A stretch of 64,000 bases of DNA from Vibrio sp. J1-1 (GTDB lineage: Bacteria; Pseudomonadota; Gammaproteobacteria; Enterobacterales; Vibrionaceae): contig NZ_JAKKCM010000007.1 in NCBI RefSeq assembly GCF_021728395.1, forward strand, positions 249,120 through 313,119, written 5' to 3'. The translations under genes and the position numbers were made by a program. Shown here one piece after another: positions 1 to 10,320 of the stretch (its first letter is position 1; each line of letters begins with the position of its first letter). A model generated the notes under the pieces. That model saw only the letters and a program-made list of their open reading frames with translations. It was not told where the DNA came from and did no database searches.

Positions 1-791
1 TTCGATATCAACACCTCATCAAATGGCGCGATAAGTCGTCCTGCTTCCATTTCTGGCTGAGCTAACACGTTATTTCCTAGTGCCACACCTTGCCCATGGA
101 CTGCCGCCTGCAACACCATCGTCGAATGGCTAAAAATTGGACCATGATTTACATTGATGCCTTCGATGTTGTAATGACGAGTAAACTGCTTCCAGTCTTT
201 ACGCGAAGTATCATGTAACAAAGTGTGTAGCCTAAGGTCACTCAGTGATTCTAACGGCTTCGTCCCCAAGAGTAACGAAGGAGAGCAGAGCGGAATCAAA
301 AATTCCTGATACAATTTGTCCGCGCGAAGTCCTGGCCAGTTACCACGACCATAATAGATAGCGACATCTACGTCGTCGGTCAGCGAGCCCTCGTCCATAT
401 CTACGGCTTTAATCCTTACATCAATGTCTGGCTCCTGAGCATTAAAATCGGCTAAGCGAGGCACTAACCACTGAATCGCAAAACTTGGCGGTAAACTGAT
501 GGTCAAAGCGCCTTTTTCACTACGTTCTAGTACTTTATCGGTCGCTTCTGCAATAGAAGTAAAAATATCCTTAATGTCTAAAAAGTAACTCTGACCTTCT
601 TCCGTTAATAATAAAGAGCGGTTTCTGCGGCGGAATAGCTTGAGTGATAAAAACTCTTCCAGCGCTTTGATCTGGTGACTCACGGCGGCTTGGGTGACGA
701 AGAGTTCTTCGGCCGCACGTGTAAAACTAAGATGACGTGCTGCAGCTTCAAATACTCGAAGAGAATTCAAAGGAGGCAATCTGCGAGACAT
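1..791 (-). CDS. gcvA: GcvA, LysR-family regulator of the glycine cleavage system (3' end cut by window)
   Basis: LysR-type DNA-binding regulator that activates or represses gcvTHP according to glycine and activates the divergent GcvB sRNA. Reading from the ATG at 791, the protein starts MSRRLPPLNSLRVFEAAARH and continues with a winged helix-turn-helix (FTRAAEELFVTQAAVSHQIK, about residues 23-42) and a substrate-binding domain (IQWLVPRLADF, DDVDVAIYYGRGNWPG). This matches E. coli GcvA closely. About 263 codons are visible; the usual length is near 305, so roughly 40 C-terminal residues lie outside the window. GcvB on the opposite strand just upstream supports the assignment as the classic gcvA-gcvB pair. 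Confidence 0.95.
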   Translation of the reverse strand, partial: MSRRLPPLNSLRVFEAAARHLSFTRAAEELFVTQAAVSHQIKALEEFLSLKLFRRRNRSLLLTEEGQSYFLDIKDIFTSIAEATDKVLERSEKGALTISLPPSFAIQWLVPRLADFNAQEPDIDVRIKAVDMDEGSLTDDVDVAIYYGRGNWPGLRADKLYQEFLIPLCSPSLLLGTKPLESLSDLRLHTLLHDTSRKDWKQFTRHYNIEGINVNHGPIFSHSTMVLQAAVHGQGVALGNNVLAQPEMEAGRLIAPFDEVLIS

Positions 792-879
792 AGGGAACCT
801 CAAATAGGATTAGTTTTTTTAATCTGAAACATTATAAAATTAACGTTGTCGAACAGCCAGATAAATTCTATATTTCACC

Positions 880-1090
880 CCGCAACACGGGCCTGAACGG
901 CTTGATTTCTCTAGAAATCAATTGGCTTCGTTGTTGCGATGTTGTGTTTGCAAACTCGTTTTTCGAGTTAGGTAGATTTCTACCGAAATGTTTTGTCTAC
1001 TATCCCTGAGACAAAACACATACTTCCTGTATTTATTTTTGACCTGTCTGTCAAATTTCTTACACCGCCCGATTGGGCGGTGTTTTTTTA
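880..1090 (+). ncRNA. gcvB: GcvB small RNA
   Basis: Hfq-dependent sRNA that represses amino-acid and peptide transporter mRNAs. It lies divergent to gcvA, as in enterics. Visible landmarks are the G/U-rich R1 seed TTGTTGCGATGTTGTGTTTG (931-950), the conserved ACTTCCTGTA segment (1022-1031), the GACCTGTCTGTC block (1041-1052) and a strong intrinsic terminator (1062-1088). The 5' end is estimated from a TATATT -10 box at 869-874; it could be off by several bases. Confidence 0.88.
1062..1088 (+). terminator. Intrinsic terminator of GcvB
   Basis: Nine-base stem ACACCGCCC/GGGCGGTGT with a four-base loop, followed by a run of seven T. It ends the GcvB transcript. Confidence 0.92.
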
Positions 1091-1429
1091 TCTGGATTAT
1101 CCAAGTTTAACAAAACAACACACTAATCCATAAAATAATCTCAGTGGCTTTCACTACAATCGTCAACTTGTCCTTCAACAGCATACTTAGTCAAAACTCA
1201 GCCACCATTACAGAGTCATTATTCTAATCTTCACTGCAACAAATACTGGTAAACCTAGAGTATATCCGACTTAGATAAATCTACCTCGACCTTACCCTTG
1301 GAACAGAGAGCATCTTTTATAGAGCATTTCGGATTAATTGACGTTATATCAGTAGCCATTAGAAAGATTGCGAGGCACTTCAATATAACCATTCAAAACC
1401 CTTCCCTACAACTGAATAAAAAGACATAA
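1091..1429. other. Intergenic, no gene seen
   Basis: Between GcvB and the thiI terminator. I see no ORF with a plausible ribosome binding site, no RNA motif and no clear repeat on either strand. Confidence 0.6.
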
Positions 1430-1463
1430 AAAAACGCAAACCGATCGCTCAATTTGCGTTTTT
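1430..1463 (-). terminator. Terminator of thiI
   Basis: Inverted repeat AAAAACGCAAA...TTTGCGTTTTT just downstream of the thiI stop codon. On the minus strand the stem runs into a T tract. Confidence 0.85.
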
Positions 1464-1486
1464 AAAGTCGTCTTGTTTTCGCTTTA

Positions 1487-2935
1487 TTATGGGCGATAAA
1501 CTTTCACGTTGTTAAAGCCCTGCTCTTGTAAGTAAAGCGCTTGCAGTCGGCTCATGACACCACGGTCACAGTACAATAGGTAAGTCTTAGATTGGTCTAA
1601 ATCACCAAACTGCGTACCCAACTTGTAGAACGGAATGTGCTTGATATCAACGCCTTCAATTTCTAGAGGGTTATCGTCTTCCTCTTCAGGGCTGCGGATA
1701 TCGAGAACAATCGCATGCTCTTCAACAGCCTGAACTTGTTCGACTTCTGGCGCCGCCTTTTCAGACTCTTTCGCGATATCACGAATATCCATAACACGCG
1801 CTTCTTTCACCACATTTTCCAAAATGGTGAAATCAAAGTTCTCTTCTTCCGCTTCTAGCTTCGCTTTGATTGCTTTTACTGTTGGCTTCTTAGAAATTAC
1901 ACCACAGTATTCAGGCATTGTCTTGGCAAAGTCTTCAGTACCAATTTCACGCGCCAGGTTGATAATGTCTTCTTTGTCCCAGTTAATAAGTGGGCGCAGA
2001 ATCAGCGTGTCTGTCACGTTATCAATGTGACGAAGGTTAGTTAGCGTCTGGCTGGAAACCTGACCCAGTGCTTCACCCGTGACCAGAGCTTCAATCTTGA
2101 ATTTCTCGGCAACCATACCTGCTGCACGCATAAACATACGCTTAAGAATGACGCCCATCTGACCGTCATCCACTTTCTCAAGAATCTCAGCCACGACTGG
2201 TTCGAAATCGATCGAGATAAAGCGAACTTTTGCTGAAGAACCGTACTTGTTCCATAGGTAGTGAGAAACCTGCTTAACACCGATTTCGTGCGCTGGGCCA
2301 CCTAGGTTAAAGAAACAGTAATGAACTTTTGAGCCACGCTTAATGTGCAGATAGCTTGATACACCAGAATCGAAACCGCCCGAGATCAGGCTTAGCACAT
2401 CTTCTTGTGTACCTAGTGGGAAGCCACCAAGACCTTTATGACGAGCAAGAACCTGGTTAAGTTTGTCGCCCGATACTTCAACCTTTACAGTGACATCAGG
2501 GTTGCGCAGTTTCACACTCGCGCTTTCGACCGCTTGGTTCAAACCACCGCCAACGTAACGCTCTAGCTCAATCGAAGTAAAATCATGCTTACCACGACGC
2601 TTGGCACGAACCACGAAAGTTTTGTTTTCAATCAGAGGGCGGCTGAGCTCAAGCACTTGTTCAAAGATATCGTGCAGATCTTTAAACTCCGACTGCTTCA
2701 CTTCAAGTACATGGTGGATACCTGGAGTATGAGTCAGAACCTCTAAGACTTCAGCGTGGTATTCGTTGCTCTCAGAGGTCACTTCAATGTGATCACGACG
2801 GTTAAATACTGCTACAGATTCCGTACGGCTCTTGACGATATTACGAATGTTACACTCTAAAATCTTTGTGAAGCGCTTACGCACAGATTCACTTTTTACA
2901 AAAATTTCTGGATGGGGCTTTACAATAAATTTCAT
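1487..2935 (-). CDS. thiI: ThiI, tRNA 4-thiouridine synthase / thiamine sulfurtransferase
   Basis: Transfers sulfur to U8 of tRNA (s4U, near-UV sensing) and in enterics also to ThiS for thiazole synthesis; cytoplasmic. 482 residues, the usual length for the long gammaproteobacterial form. Order: ferredoxin-like N-terminus, THUMP domain (about 60-165), PP-loop [11 protein letters not shown] near 185 that adenylates the tRNA, the conserved Cys in MPEYCGVIS (near 344), and a C-terminal rhodanese domain with the persulfide Cys in [11 protein letters not shown] (near 456). Monocistronic with its own terminator. All catalytic landmarks are present. Confidence 0.97.
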   Translation of the reverse strand: MKFIVKPHPEIFVKSESVRKRFTKILECNIRNIVKSRTESVAVFNRRDHIEVTSESNEYHAEVLEVLTHTPGIHHVLEVKQSEFKDLHDIFEQVLELSRPLIENKTFVVRAKRRGKHDFTSIELERYVGGGLNQAVESASVKLRNPDVTVKVEVSGDKLNQVLARHKGLGGFPLGTQEDVLSLISGGFDSGVSSYLHIKRGSKVHYCFFNLGGPAHEIGVKQVSHYLWNKYGSSAKVRFISIDFEPVVAEILEKVDDGQMGVILKRMFMRAAGMVAEKFKIEALVTGEALGQVSSQTLTNLRHIDNVTDTLILRPLINWDKEDIINLAREIGTEDFAKTMPEYCGVISKKPTVKAIKAKLEAEEENFDFTILENVVKEARVMDIRDIAKESEKAAPEVEQVQAVEEHAIVLDIRSPEEEDDNPLEIEGVDIKHIPFYKLGTQFGDLDQSKTYLLYCDRGVMSRLQALYLQEQGFNNVKVYRP

Positions 2936-3088
2936 AGTCTAATTCGCAGGTTAGTTTTGCAATCAACAAAGAGTGATACTCAACTTCGATACTTCATACG
3001 CAGTAAAACCGCGTCTTGGTCACAAAAGGTTGTCTGAGCTCACTTCAAAGGCGCAAGATTATACACCCAAGCGGATTGGAAAGACAAA

Positions 3089-3113
3089 AAAAGCGAGCAA
3101 TCTGCTCGCTTTC
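3089..3113 (-). terminator. Terminator of pomAB
   Basis: AAGCGAGCA/TGCTCGCTT hairpin flanked by an A run on the plus strand, which is a T tract on the minus strand, just after the pomB stop. Confidence 0.85.
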
Positions 3114-3146
3114 TTATCTCTCTACTGACTTTAAACTAAAGCCTAG

Positions 3147-4094
3147 TTATTGAATAACAGGCACTTCATCGCTGTAGAGTGGTTCACCCTGCATAATGCT
3201 GATTTCCACACGGCGGTTGAGTGCACGATTGTCATCAGAATCATTTGGTACCAGCGGCTCAGTGTCAGCCATTCCTCGCACTCGTAAACGCTGATGAGAA
3301 AACCCTCTCACCTTCTCCATCTCCTGGGCGACAGAAACCGCACGTTGAGAGGAGAGATCCCAGTTAGAGCGATACAGTTCAGAATCCAGCACTTGGTTAT
3401 CGGTGTGACCAGAGATTCTCACAATGCCCGGTATGTCTTTAACCAGTTCAGCAATCTGCCGGACCAGAGGGCGAAATTTAGGTTGCAAGAACGCGGAACC
3501 TTCAGGAAAGGCGCCCTTTTCACGCATACGAATCACGATCTGCTGACCTAAGTTTTCGACTTCGATTGCACCTTGCTCTATCTCTCGTTCTAGAGCTTTC
3601 TTGATGCTTTCCATCAAGGTTTCCATCTCTTGCGACATCATTTCAGATTGTTGCTGTTGTACGTCAGATTCCGCCGTTTGGTTGTTTCTTGTCGAGGTCT
3701 CAGGTGACTGGCCGCCTGTTAATTTTCCTTGGTCATGCTTACTGCCACCCGATCGATCAGACTCACCTTCATGGAACTCCAATGTTTGCTGAGTGATGTC
3801 CATGGTTTGCTGCATAATGACATCAATCGGCGTTGGCTCTGGACGCCCTGGCCTGAACTCCTGAGCAATAATGCTGGTTCCTTTCGGGATATCTTTCACT
3901 TCGAGCTGACTTTGTACGCCAAATGCGAACTTCATCGAACCTGCAATCTGTTTAAATTTGAGTACATCCATCTCTGAGAACGAGAGCAGCAGAACAAAGA
4001 AACACATCAATAATGACATTAAATCAGCAAAGGTCCCCATCCACAGAGGAAGCCCTGGTGGCGGACAATCACATTTATTATCTTCATCATCCAT
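3147..4094 (-). CDS. pomB: PomB, sodium-driven flagellar motor stator subunit (MotB family)
   Basis: With PomA it forms the Na+ channel stator of the polar flagellum, anchored to peptidoglycan. 315 residues. One N-terminal membrane helix (about 18-40) carries the ion-binding Asp in FADLMSLLMCFF (D24 with the chosen start). A C-terminal OmpA-like peptidoglycan-binding domain follows (VRISGHTDNQVLDSELYRSNWDLSSQRA, then NRRVEISI). I chose the ATG at 4094 over a GTG three bases upstream: AGGAG lies 8 bases ahead of it and it gives the standard numbering. It sits 14 bases after the pomA stop codon, in one operon. Confidence 0.97.
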   Translation of the reverse strand: MDDEDNKCDCPPPGLPLWMGTFADLMSLLMCFFVLLLSFSEMDVLKFKQIAGSMKFAFGVQSQLEVKDIPKGTSIIAQEFRPGRPEPTPIDVIMQQTMDITQQTLEFHEGESDRSGGSKHDQGKLTGGQSPETSTRNNQTAESDVQQQQSEMMSQEMETLMESIKKALEREIEQGAIEVENLGQQIVIRMREKGAFPEGSAFLQPKFRPLVRQIAELVKDIPGIVRISGHTDNQVLDSELYRSNWDLSSQRAVSVAQEMEKVRGFSHQRLRVRGMADTEPLVPNDSDDNRALNRRVEISIMQGEPLYSDEVPVIQ

Positions 4095-4108
4095 CACAAC
4101 GCTCCTGA

Positions 4109-4870
4109 TTACTCACCTATCTCTAGGGCACGCTTGCCTTCATTGAGATAGTTCTTCAGGTAACTGTCGATGACTCGTGGGTTCTGACCGTCCTGTATGG
4201 CAAGAACACCATCCATAATCAAACGGCGATTCAACGTTTCTTGGTCACGTCGTAAAGAGAGTTTATCGGCGATCGGGAAAAACACCATGTTCGATAAAAT
4301 CGCGCCATAAAGCGTGGTCAAAAGCGCAACGGCCATCGCAGGTCCAATGGATTTAGGGTCATCCATATTAGAAAGCATCGCTACCAAACCAACTAGCGTA
4401 CCAATCATTCCCATCGCTGGGGTAACATCACCAAATGCTCGAAATACGCCAGTTCCTTGTGTATGTCGCTCACCAGTCAGTGCAATATCTTTTTTTAAAG
4501 CCGCACGAACAACATCAGCATCATGACCATCCACTAACAGGTCGATGCCTTTCTGCATAAAACTGTTATTTATTTCCATCTCTTCTAATGCGAGAAAGCC
4601 ACCTTTACGCGCAGCATCTGCCATCTCTACAATTTTCGCTATCAAGTCTTCCGGCTCGTCCGCTTTGAAAAGAAATGCTTTACCCGCAATTTTTGCCGCC
4701 CCAAAAAACTGCCCGATTGTGAATTTCATCAGCACGACAAACGTTGAGCCGCCAACGACGATAAGGATTGATGTTACATCGACGAACATACCGATGCTGC
4801 CACCGAGCACCATCGCCATCACAACGAATGCAATACCGCCTATCAAACCTATTAGGGTTGCTAAATCCAC
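4109..4870 (-). CDS. pomA: PomA, sodium-driven flagellar motor stator subunit (MotA family)
   Basis: Four-helix membrane subunit that forms the Na+ path with PomB and couples ion flow to torque on FliG. 253 residues, the usual PomA length. Visible: N-terminal helices (LIGLIGGIAFVVMAMVLGGS, SILIVVGGSTFVVLM), a cytoplasmic loop rich in charged residues, and the paired C-terminal helices (GMIGTLVGLVAMLSNM, AVALLTTLYGAILSNMVFFPIA). The start is GTG, preceded by GAGGAG. Upstream and divergent is xseB, the arrangement known from other vibrios. Confidence 0.97.
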   Translation of the reverse strand: MDLATLIGLIGGIAFVVMAMVLGGSIGMFVDVTSILIVVGGSTFVVLMKFTIGQFFGAAKIAGKAFLFKADEPEDLIAKIVEMADAARKGGFLALEEMEINNSFMQKGIDLLVDGHDADVVRAALKKDIALTGERHTQGTGVFRAFGDVTPAMGMIGTLVGLVAMLSNMDDPKSIGPAMAVALLTTLYGAILSNMVFFPIADKLSLRRDQETLNRRLIMDGVLAIQDGQNPRVIDSYLKNYLNEGKRALEIGE

Positions 4871-5129
4871 AAAGCACTCCTCTCGCTCTTTTTATCTATT
4901 GCTAACGAATTACTACTTGTATCGACAACTCGCGGAGAACTTTTAGAAAAATCTTAGCTAGCAGTTCACAAATTTCTACTAGTAACCTTTAGTAAAATGG
5001 ACACTTTCGTCTCTTAGACACATTTAGAGCCAATTTTGTGACAATTATGTAAGGTTAAATTTGACCAAGTTACTAGGCTAAGGTAACTTTCGTGCATCTT
5101 ATGAGAGGCTTAATTAAGGCAGAGAAGAG

Positions 5130-5372
5130 ATGGCGGTTAAGAAACCAGAAAACATGACCTTCGAAGCAACCATTGAAGAGCTTGATAGCTTGGTTGATCA
5201 ATTAGAAAGTGGCGATCTTGCTCTAGATGATGCCTTACGTAAATTTGAACGAGGTATTGCCTTAGCTCGTGCTGGCCAAACAAAGCTAAGCGACGCTGAA
5301 CAACGCGTAAGTATTCTTCTCAGTGAAGATGATGAAGCACCACTGAGTGACTTCAATCCAGATTCAGAATAA
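5130..5372 (+). CDS. xseB: XseB, exodeoxyribonuclease VII small subunit
   Basis: Small subunit of exonuclease VII, which degrades single-stranded DNA to short oligonucleotides. 80 residues, the family size. The helical-hairpin signature is clear: TFEATIEELDSLVDQLESGDLALDDALRKFERGIALARAGQTKLSDAEQRV. It is the first gene of an xseB-ispA-dxs unit; ispA follows after 9 bases. ATG is preceded by a purine stretch (AGAGAAGAG). Confidence 0.96.
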   Translation: MAVKKPENMTFEATIEELDSLVDQLESGDLALDDALRKFERGIALARAGQTKLSDAEQRVSILLSEDDEAPLSDFNPDSE

Positions 5373-5381
5373 TAATCAGTA

Positions 5382-6278
5382 GTGAGCGATGTGATGCAAC
5401 AAACATTGACTTCTTTCCAACAAAGAAACAATCAGCAATTGAATTTGTGGCTAGAACAGCTTCCTTATCAAGAACTTCCATTGATTCATGCAATGAAATA
5501 CGGCCTTTTGCTAGGCGGGAAACGTGTTCGTCCTTTTCTTGTTTACATCACAGGTCAAATGTTTGGTTGTAAACCTGAAGATCTGGATACGCCAGCCGCT
5601 GCAATTGAATGCATTCACGCTTACTCACTTATTCATGATGATCTGCCAGCGATGGATGATGATGAATTGCGCCGTGGTCAACCAACTTGCCATGTTAAGT
5701 TCGATGAAGCGACCGCAATACTGACGGGTGACGCTCTACAAACGCTCGCCTTTACTATTTTGGCAGATGGTCCTTTAAATCCAGAAGCTGAAAGCCAGCG
5801 TATCAATATGATAAAAGCTCTGGCTCATTCGTCTGGCTCCAACGGCATGTGTGTCGGACAAGCACTGGATTTAAGTGCAGAGAATCGTCAAATTTCTCTC
5901 GAAGAAATGGAAGAGATCCATCGTAAAAAAACCGGAGCCCTAATTGACTGTGCGGTTAAATTAGGCGCTTTGGCCGCTGGTGATAAGGGTATCGCAGTTT
6001 TACCTCATTTAGAGCGCTATTCGAAAGCAATTGGTTTGGCGTTTCAGGTTCAAGACGATATTCTTGATATCATTAGTGACACAGAAACATTGGGTAAGCC
6101 TCAGGGTTCTGATCAAGAACTCAATAAGAGCACTTACCCTTCCCTGCTGGGTTTAGAGGGAGCGATAGAGAAAGCTCACTCTCTGTTACAGGAAGCACTT
6201 CAAGCATTAGAAGCTGTTCCATACAATACTCAGTTACTTGAAGAGTTCGCCCGATATGTCATCGAGCGCAAAAATTAA
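5382..6278 (+). CDS. ispA: IspA, farnesyl diphosphate synthase
   Basis: Condenses DMAPP/GPP with IPP to farnesyl diphosphate, the precursor of quinone side chains and undecaprenyl phosphate. 298 residues. Both aspartate-rich motifs are present: DDLPAMDDD (about 87-95) and DDILDIISD (about 226-234), plus the GGKRVRP motif near 47. Start is GTG at 5382; the ATG at 5394 (four codons later) is an equally good candidate because neither has a strong Shine-Dalgarno. Lies between xseB and dxs, a standard isoprenoid cluster. Confidence 0.96.
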   Translation: MSDVMQQTLTSFQQRNNQQLNLWLEQLPYQELPLIHAMKYGLLLGGKRVRPFLVYITGQMFGCKPEDLDTPAAAIECIHAYSLIHDDLPAMDDDELRRGQPTCHVKFDEATAILTGDALQTLAFTILADGPLNPEAESQRINMIKALAHSSGSNGMCVGQALDLSAENRQISLEEMEEIHRKKTGALIDCAVKLGALAAGDKGIAVLPHLERYSKAIGLAFQVQDDILDIISDTETLGKPQGSDQELNKSTYPSLLGLEGAIEKAHSLLQEALQALEAVPYNTQLLEEFARYVIERKN

Positions 6279-6298
6279 CACTATAAGCGCGCATTTAT

Positions 6299-8164
6299 AT
6301 GACTCTTGATATTTCAAAATACCCAACACTGGCGTTAGCAAATACACCGGAAGAGTTGCGTCTTCTTCCTAAAGAAACATTACCAGCTCTGTGTGATGAG
6401 CTTCGAACGTATCTGCTAAACTCAGTGAGCCAATCAAGCGGACACTTAGCGTCTGGCTTAGGCACAGTGGAGCTCACCATTGCCCTGCATTATGTATATA
6501 ACACACCAGTAGATCAGCTAATCTGGGATGTTGGTCATCAGGCTTACCCACATAAAATCCTGACCGGACGTCGTGACAAAATGCCGACTATCCGCCAGAA
6601 AGGTGGGCTTCATCCATTCCCTTGGCGCTCTGAGAGCGAATACGACACGTTGTCGGTAGGGCACTCTTCTACTTCTATCAGTGCAGGACTTGGCATGGCC
6701 ATCAGTGCACAGAAAGAAGGTAAAGGGCGTAAGGTCGTGAGCGTAATTGGTGACGGCGCCATTACCGCGGGTATGGCTTTCGAAGCAATGAACCACGCTG
6801 GCGATGTTCATCCAGATATGCTGGTGATTCTGAACGATAACGAAATGTCGATTTCAGAAAACGTTGGCGCACTGAACAACCACTTAGCAAAGATACTCTC
6901 TGGTAACCTCTATACGTCGATTCGCGAAGGCGGTAAAAAAGTACTGTCTGGTGTTCCACCAATCAAAGAACTGGTTCGTCGTACTGAAGAACATCTCAAA
7001 GGCATGGTTGTGCCTGGCACGCTATTCGAAGAGTTCGGGTTTAACTACATTGGCCCGATTGACGGGCATGACGTGAACGAACTGGTTCAGACTCTGAAGA
7101 ACATGCGTGAGCTGAAAGGCCCTCAATTCCTGCATATCATGACCAAAAAAGGCAAAGGTTATGAACCAGCAGAAAAAGATCCGATTGGCTATCACGGTGT
7201 ACCAAAGTTCGATCCAACACATGACTGCCTGCCAAAGAGCAGCAGCGGTAAACCAACCTTCTCAAAGATCTTTGGTGACTTCCTGTGTGATATGGCCGCG
7301 CAAGATCCTAAGCTAATGGCGATTACGCCAGCAATGCGTGAAGGCTCAGGCATGGTTCGTTTCTCTAAAGAATACCCAGACCAGTATTTTGATGTCGCTA
7401 TCGCCGAACAGCACGCAGTGACGCTCGCAACGGGTATGGCTATCGCTGGTAACAACCCTATCGTTGCCATTTACTCGACGTTCCTACAACGTGGTTATGA
7501 TCAGCTCATCCATGACATTGCGATTATGGACTTGCCAGTGATGTTCGCTATCGACCGTGCGGGGCTGGTGGGTGCAGATGGTCAGACTCACCAAGGTGCG
7601 TTTGACTTAAGCTTTATGCGCTGCATTCCTAACATGGTGATCATGGCACCAAGCGACGAGAATGAATGTCGTCAAATGCTTTACACAGGTCACAAGCACA
7701 CAGGTCCGAGCGCAGTTCGTTACCCTCGTGGAAACGGCATGGGCACCAAAATCGAAAACGAGTTTACCGCACTTGAGATTGGTAAAGGCCGAATCGTACG
7801 TAAAGGTGAAAAAGTCGCTATCCTGAGCTTTGGTACCTTCCTAGAGAATGCGTTACAAGCCGCAGAGAACCTTAATGCAACGGTTGCTGACATGCGCTTT
7901 GTTAAGCCGCTAGATGAAACGTTGATTCGTCAACTAGCCAACGAGCACGATGTACTCGTGACACTAGAAGAGAACGCGATTGCTGGCGGTGCAGGTGCGG
8001 GTGTTGTTGAATTCATGATGAAAGAAAAAATCATCAAGCCAGTACTTAATCTTGGCTTACCTGATCAGTTTGTTCCTCAAGGTACTCAGGAAGAGCTTCA
8101 TGAAGAGCTTGGTCTGGATACAAAAGGGATTGAACAATCCATCAATGACTACTTAGCGAAGTAA
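6299..8164 (+). CDS. dxs: Dxs, 1-deoxy-D-xylulose-5-phosphate synthase
   Basis: First enzyme of the MEP pathway: pyruvate + glyceraldehyde 3-phosphate to DXP, using thiamine diphosphate. 621 residues, full length. N-terminal domain has [16 protein letters not shown] and the ThDP/Mg motif [18 protein letters not shown] with NDNEMSIS. The transketolase-like pyrimidine domain has [13 protein letters not shown] and [14 protein letters not shown]. It shares an operon with ispA and ends at the terminator at 8192. All key motifs are intact. Confidence 0.98.
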   Translation: MTLDISKYPTLALANTPEELRLLPKETLPALCDELRTYLLNSVSQSSGHLASGLGTVELTIALHYVYNTPVDQLIWDVGHQAYPHKILTGRRDKMPTIRQKGGLHPFPWRSESEYDTLSVGHSSTSISAGLGMAISAQKEGKGRKVVSVIGDGAITAGMAFEAMNHAGDVHPDMLVILNDNEMSISENVGALNNHLAKILSGNLYTSIREGGKKVLSGVPPIKELVRRTEEHLKGMVVPGTLFEEFGFNYIGPIDGHDVNELVQTLKNMRELKGPQFLHIMTKKGKGYEPAEKDPIGYHGVPKFDPTHDCLPKSSSGKPTFSKIFGDFLCDMAAQDPKLMAITPAMREGSGMVRFSKEYPDQYFDVAIAEQHAVTLATGMAIAGNNPIVAIYSTFLQRGYDQLIHDIAIMDLPVMFAIDRAGLVGADGQTHQGAFDLSFMRCIPNMVIMAPSDENECRQMLYTGHKHTGPSAVRYPRGNGMGTKIENEFTALEIGKGRIVRKGEKVAILSFGTFLENALQAAENLNATVADMRFVKPLDETLIRQLANEHDVLVTLEENAIAGGAGAGVVEFMMKEKIIKPVLNLGLPDQFVPQGTQEELHEELGLDTKGIEQSINDYLAK

Positions 8165-8191
8165 CCGACACGGCAGTAGAGCACGATACAC

Positions 8192-8219
8192 AAAAGGGAT
8201 GCATTGTTACATCCCTTTT
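8192..8219. terminator. Bidirectional terminator between dxs and pgpA
   Basis: Perfect 10-base stem AAAAGGGATG/CATCCCTTTT between convergent genes, followed by a T-rich stretch on the plus strand. Confidence 0.85.
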
Positions 8220-8244
8220 CTATTTTGCTTAAGTATAAAGCTGA

Positions 8245-8751
8245 CTAGTTCAACCAGCCTGCATACTGGGCCACTAAAAACAACACAATACCCGCCATAA
8301 TACCAGCCACAATGTCATCGACCATGATGCCTAATCCACCATGCACTCGCTTATCAAGCCAGCCGATAGGCCAAGGCTTAACCATATCGAAGAAACGGAA
8401 CAGGATAAAACCAGTGAGCAGCCACTTCCATTCGGTTATTGGGATATTCAATGCAGGCATAATACTCATCGTAATCCAAAAGCCTGCGAACTCATCCCAG
8501 ACGATCGAACCATGATCGTGAACTTTCATGTCATCAGACGTCACCTGACAGATTTTCACGCCAATTACGCATGATATGAGCACCACGACGACATAAGCAG
8601 AAAACGGAAGCTGAGCTAACAACAAAAAGAAAGGTACCGCAGCTAATGTCCCCATCGTTCCCGGAACAATAGGCGACAAACCGCTACCAAACCCTGTTGC
8701 CAATAAATGCCACGGATTCTTTAACGAAATAAGAGAAAGAGGGTTGGTCAT
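8245..8751 (-). CDS. pgpA: PgpA, phosphatidylglycerophosphatase A
   Basis: Integral inner-membrane phosphatase that converts phosphatidylglycerol phosphate to phosphatidylglycerol. 168 residues. Signature segments: NPWHLLATGFGSGLSPIVPGTMGTLAA at the N-terminus, the acidic IVWDEFAGFWI motif, FRFFDMVKPWPIGWLDKRVHGGLGIMVDDIVAG. Several hydrophobic helices are evident. It follows thiL by 40 bases on the same strand, the usual thiL-pgpA pair. Confidence 0.96.
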   Translation of the reverse strand: MTNPLSLISLKNPWHLLATGFGSGLSPIVPGTMGTLAAVPFFLLLAQLPFSAYVVVVLISCVIGVKICQVTSDDMKVHDHGSIVWDEFAGFWITMSIMPALNIPITEWKWLLTGFILFRFFDMVKPWPIGWLDKRVHGGLGIMVDDIVAGIMAGIVLFLVAQYAGWLN

Positions 8752-8791
8752 ATCCTTAAACCTATAACTGCTAGTTTGGTTTCAATCGTGG

Positions 8792-9757
8792 TTACTTGAA
8801 GTGGTCGAAACCACTTAAGTCCCAGTCAAGAGGTTGATTGTTGTCGTGAAGATCAAAAGTACCCTTCGGTCGAATCTGACCAATGCATGTCAATTTACAC
8901 CCAATATGGGACAGAGCACTTTGCAATGAGCCATGGTTTTGTTCTGATACGGTAAAACACAACTCGTACTCTTCACCACTCGATAAAGCATACTGCTGAG
9001 CGCAGACCTTATCACCTAAAAACTGCTCCAAATCCGAAGATATAGGCAATTGAGAGACATCGATGCTGACACCAACTTGTGAGCGCTTCAATATATGCTT
9101 GATATCGGATATCAAACCATCTGAGATATCGATAGCAGAAGATGCCAGACCAACTAGAGCTTGTCCCGCCAATACACGAGGCGTACTCAAGTAATGTGCT
9201 TTTTCCAACCTATCCGCGCCCACGCGAGTACGAAGAGACTCATCTAAAATAACATCTAGTCCGGCTTTTGCTTCACCAAGACTTCCTGTCACATAAACCC
9301 AGTCACCTACTTTCGCCCCAGAGCGAGTTAACGCTTTTCCTTGCGGAACAAACCCTTGCACAGTTAGTGTTAGGCTCAAAGGTCCTTTGGTGGTATCCCC
9401 GCCGATAAGTTGAATTCCAAAATAATCCGCCAGTTCAAAGAAGGCATCACAAAAAGGTGCAAGCCACTCTTCATCAGGATCCGGCATTGTCAAAGCAAAA
9501 CTGACCCATGCAGGTGTCGCTCCCATCGCTGCTAAATCACTGAGGTTTGAAGCGAGTGCTTTGTGCGCGACCCAAGCAGGATTCGCGTCAGGAAGAAAGT
9601 GTGTCCCCGCTACTAAGGTATCGGTACTGATCGCAATATGTACATTTTCTGGCGCTTTGACCAGTGCACAATCATCCCCCGCAGCAAGGTGAACATCTTT
9701 TCGCTGGTTTTGACGACCAACAAAGTACTTGTCTATTAAGCTAAATTCACCAGACAT
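8792..9757 (-). CDS. thiL: ThiL, thiamine-monophosphate kinase
   Basis: ATP-dependent phosphorylation of thiamine monophosphate to thiamine diphosphate. 321 residues. Visible AIR-synthase-type motifs: GDDCALV at the N-terminus, ISTDTLVAGTHF, SNLSDLAAMGATPAWVS, the glycine/aspartate motif IGGDTTKGP, and AIDISDGLISDIKHI. Located downstream of nusB, as in most gammaproteobacteria, but the nusB terminator at 9812-9838 lies between them. It therefore probably has its own promoter with pgpA. Confidence 0.96.
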   Translation of the reverse strand: MSGEFSLIDKYFVGRQNQRKDVHLAAGDDCALVKAPENVHIAISTDTLVAGTHFLPDANPAWVAHKALASNLSDLAAMGATPAWVSFALTMPDPDEEWLAPFCDAFFELADYFGIQLIGGDTTKGPLSLTLTVQGFVPQGKALTRSGAKVGDWVYVTGSLGEAKAGLDVILDESLRTRVGADRLEKAHYLSTPRVLAGQALVGLASSAIDISDGLISDIKHILKRSQVGVSIDVSQLPISSDLEQFLGDKVCAQQYALSSGEEYELCFTVSEQNHGSLQSALSHIGCKLTCIGQIRPKGTFDLHDNNQPLDWDLSGFDHFK

Positions 9758-9811
9758 AATTTATCTTTAATTTTTGATATAAACAGCTTTAATATAAAAG
9801 CTTTTGACATA

Positions 9812-9838
9812 AAAAAGGTCAGCATATGCTGACCTTTT
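9812..9838. terminator. Terminator after nusB
   Basis: Near-perfect palindrome AAAAGGTCAGCATATGCTGACCTTTT with A/T tracts on both sides, immediately downstream of nusB. Confidence 0.88.
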
Positions 9839-9852
9839 TACTGAAGAAATCG

Positions 9853-10320
9853 TTATTTCTTACGTACGTGAGGTGCTGCTTTATCCAGCACACCATTCAC
9901 AAATTTGTGACTGTCTTCCGCAGCGAACACTTTTGCAAGTTCAATCGCTTCGTTGATCACGACTTTATAAGGAACATCTTCGCGACGAGTCATCTCGTAC
10001 ATAGCAAGGCGAAGAAGAGCAAGTTCCATCATATCCAAATCCTGCATTGGACGTGAAATGTATGGACGAATTTTGCTATCTAGCTCAACGTGGCTTAGTA
10101 CAACACCGCCTAGTAGTTCACGAAAGTACTCTACGTCAGTCTCTGGCGCAGCTAAAGCTGGCTCTGAAGCGTGATGTTCTTCTTCATCGTATTTGTCGCC
10201 AGACAAAAACTGTTCTTCAATCTTGGCAACATTCTCTTTAGTAATTTGCCATGAGTAGATCGCCTGTAGAGCGAATTGACGTGCATTACGACGTGCGGCT
10301 GGTTTCACACTGGCCCCCAT
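9853..10320 (-). CDS. nusB: NusB, transcription antitermination factor
   Basis: Binds boxA RNA with NusE (S10) and supports processive rRNA transcription. 155 residues. Family features: the basic N-terminus [19 protein letters not shown], and the C-terminal half with [16 protein letters not shown] and the signature [29 protein letters not shown]. Its ATG overlaps the ribH stop codon by one base (TAATG), so it is translationally coupled to the riboflavin operon. Last gene before a terminator. Confidence 0.97.
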   Translation of the reverse strand: MGASVKPAARRNARQFALQAIYSWQITKENVAKIEEQFLSGDKYDEEEHHASEPALAAPETDVEYFRELLGGVVLSHVELDSKIRPYISRPMQDLDMMELALLRLAMYEMTRREDVPYKVVINEAIELAKVFAAEDSHKFVNGVLDKAAPHVRKK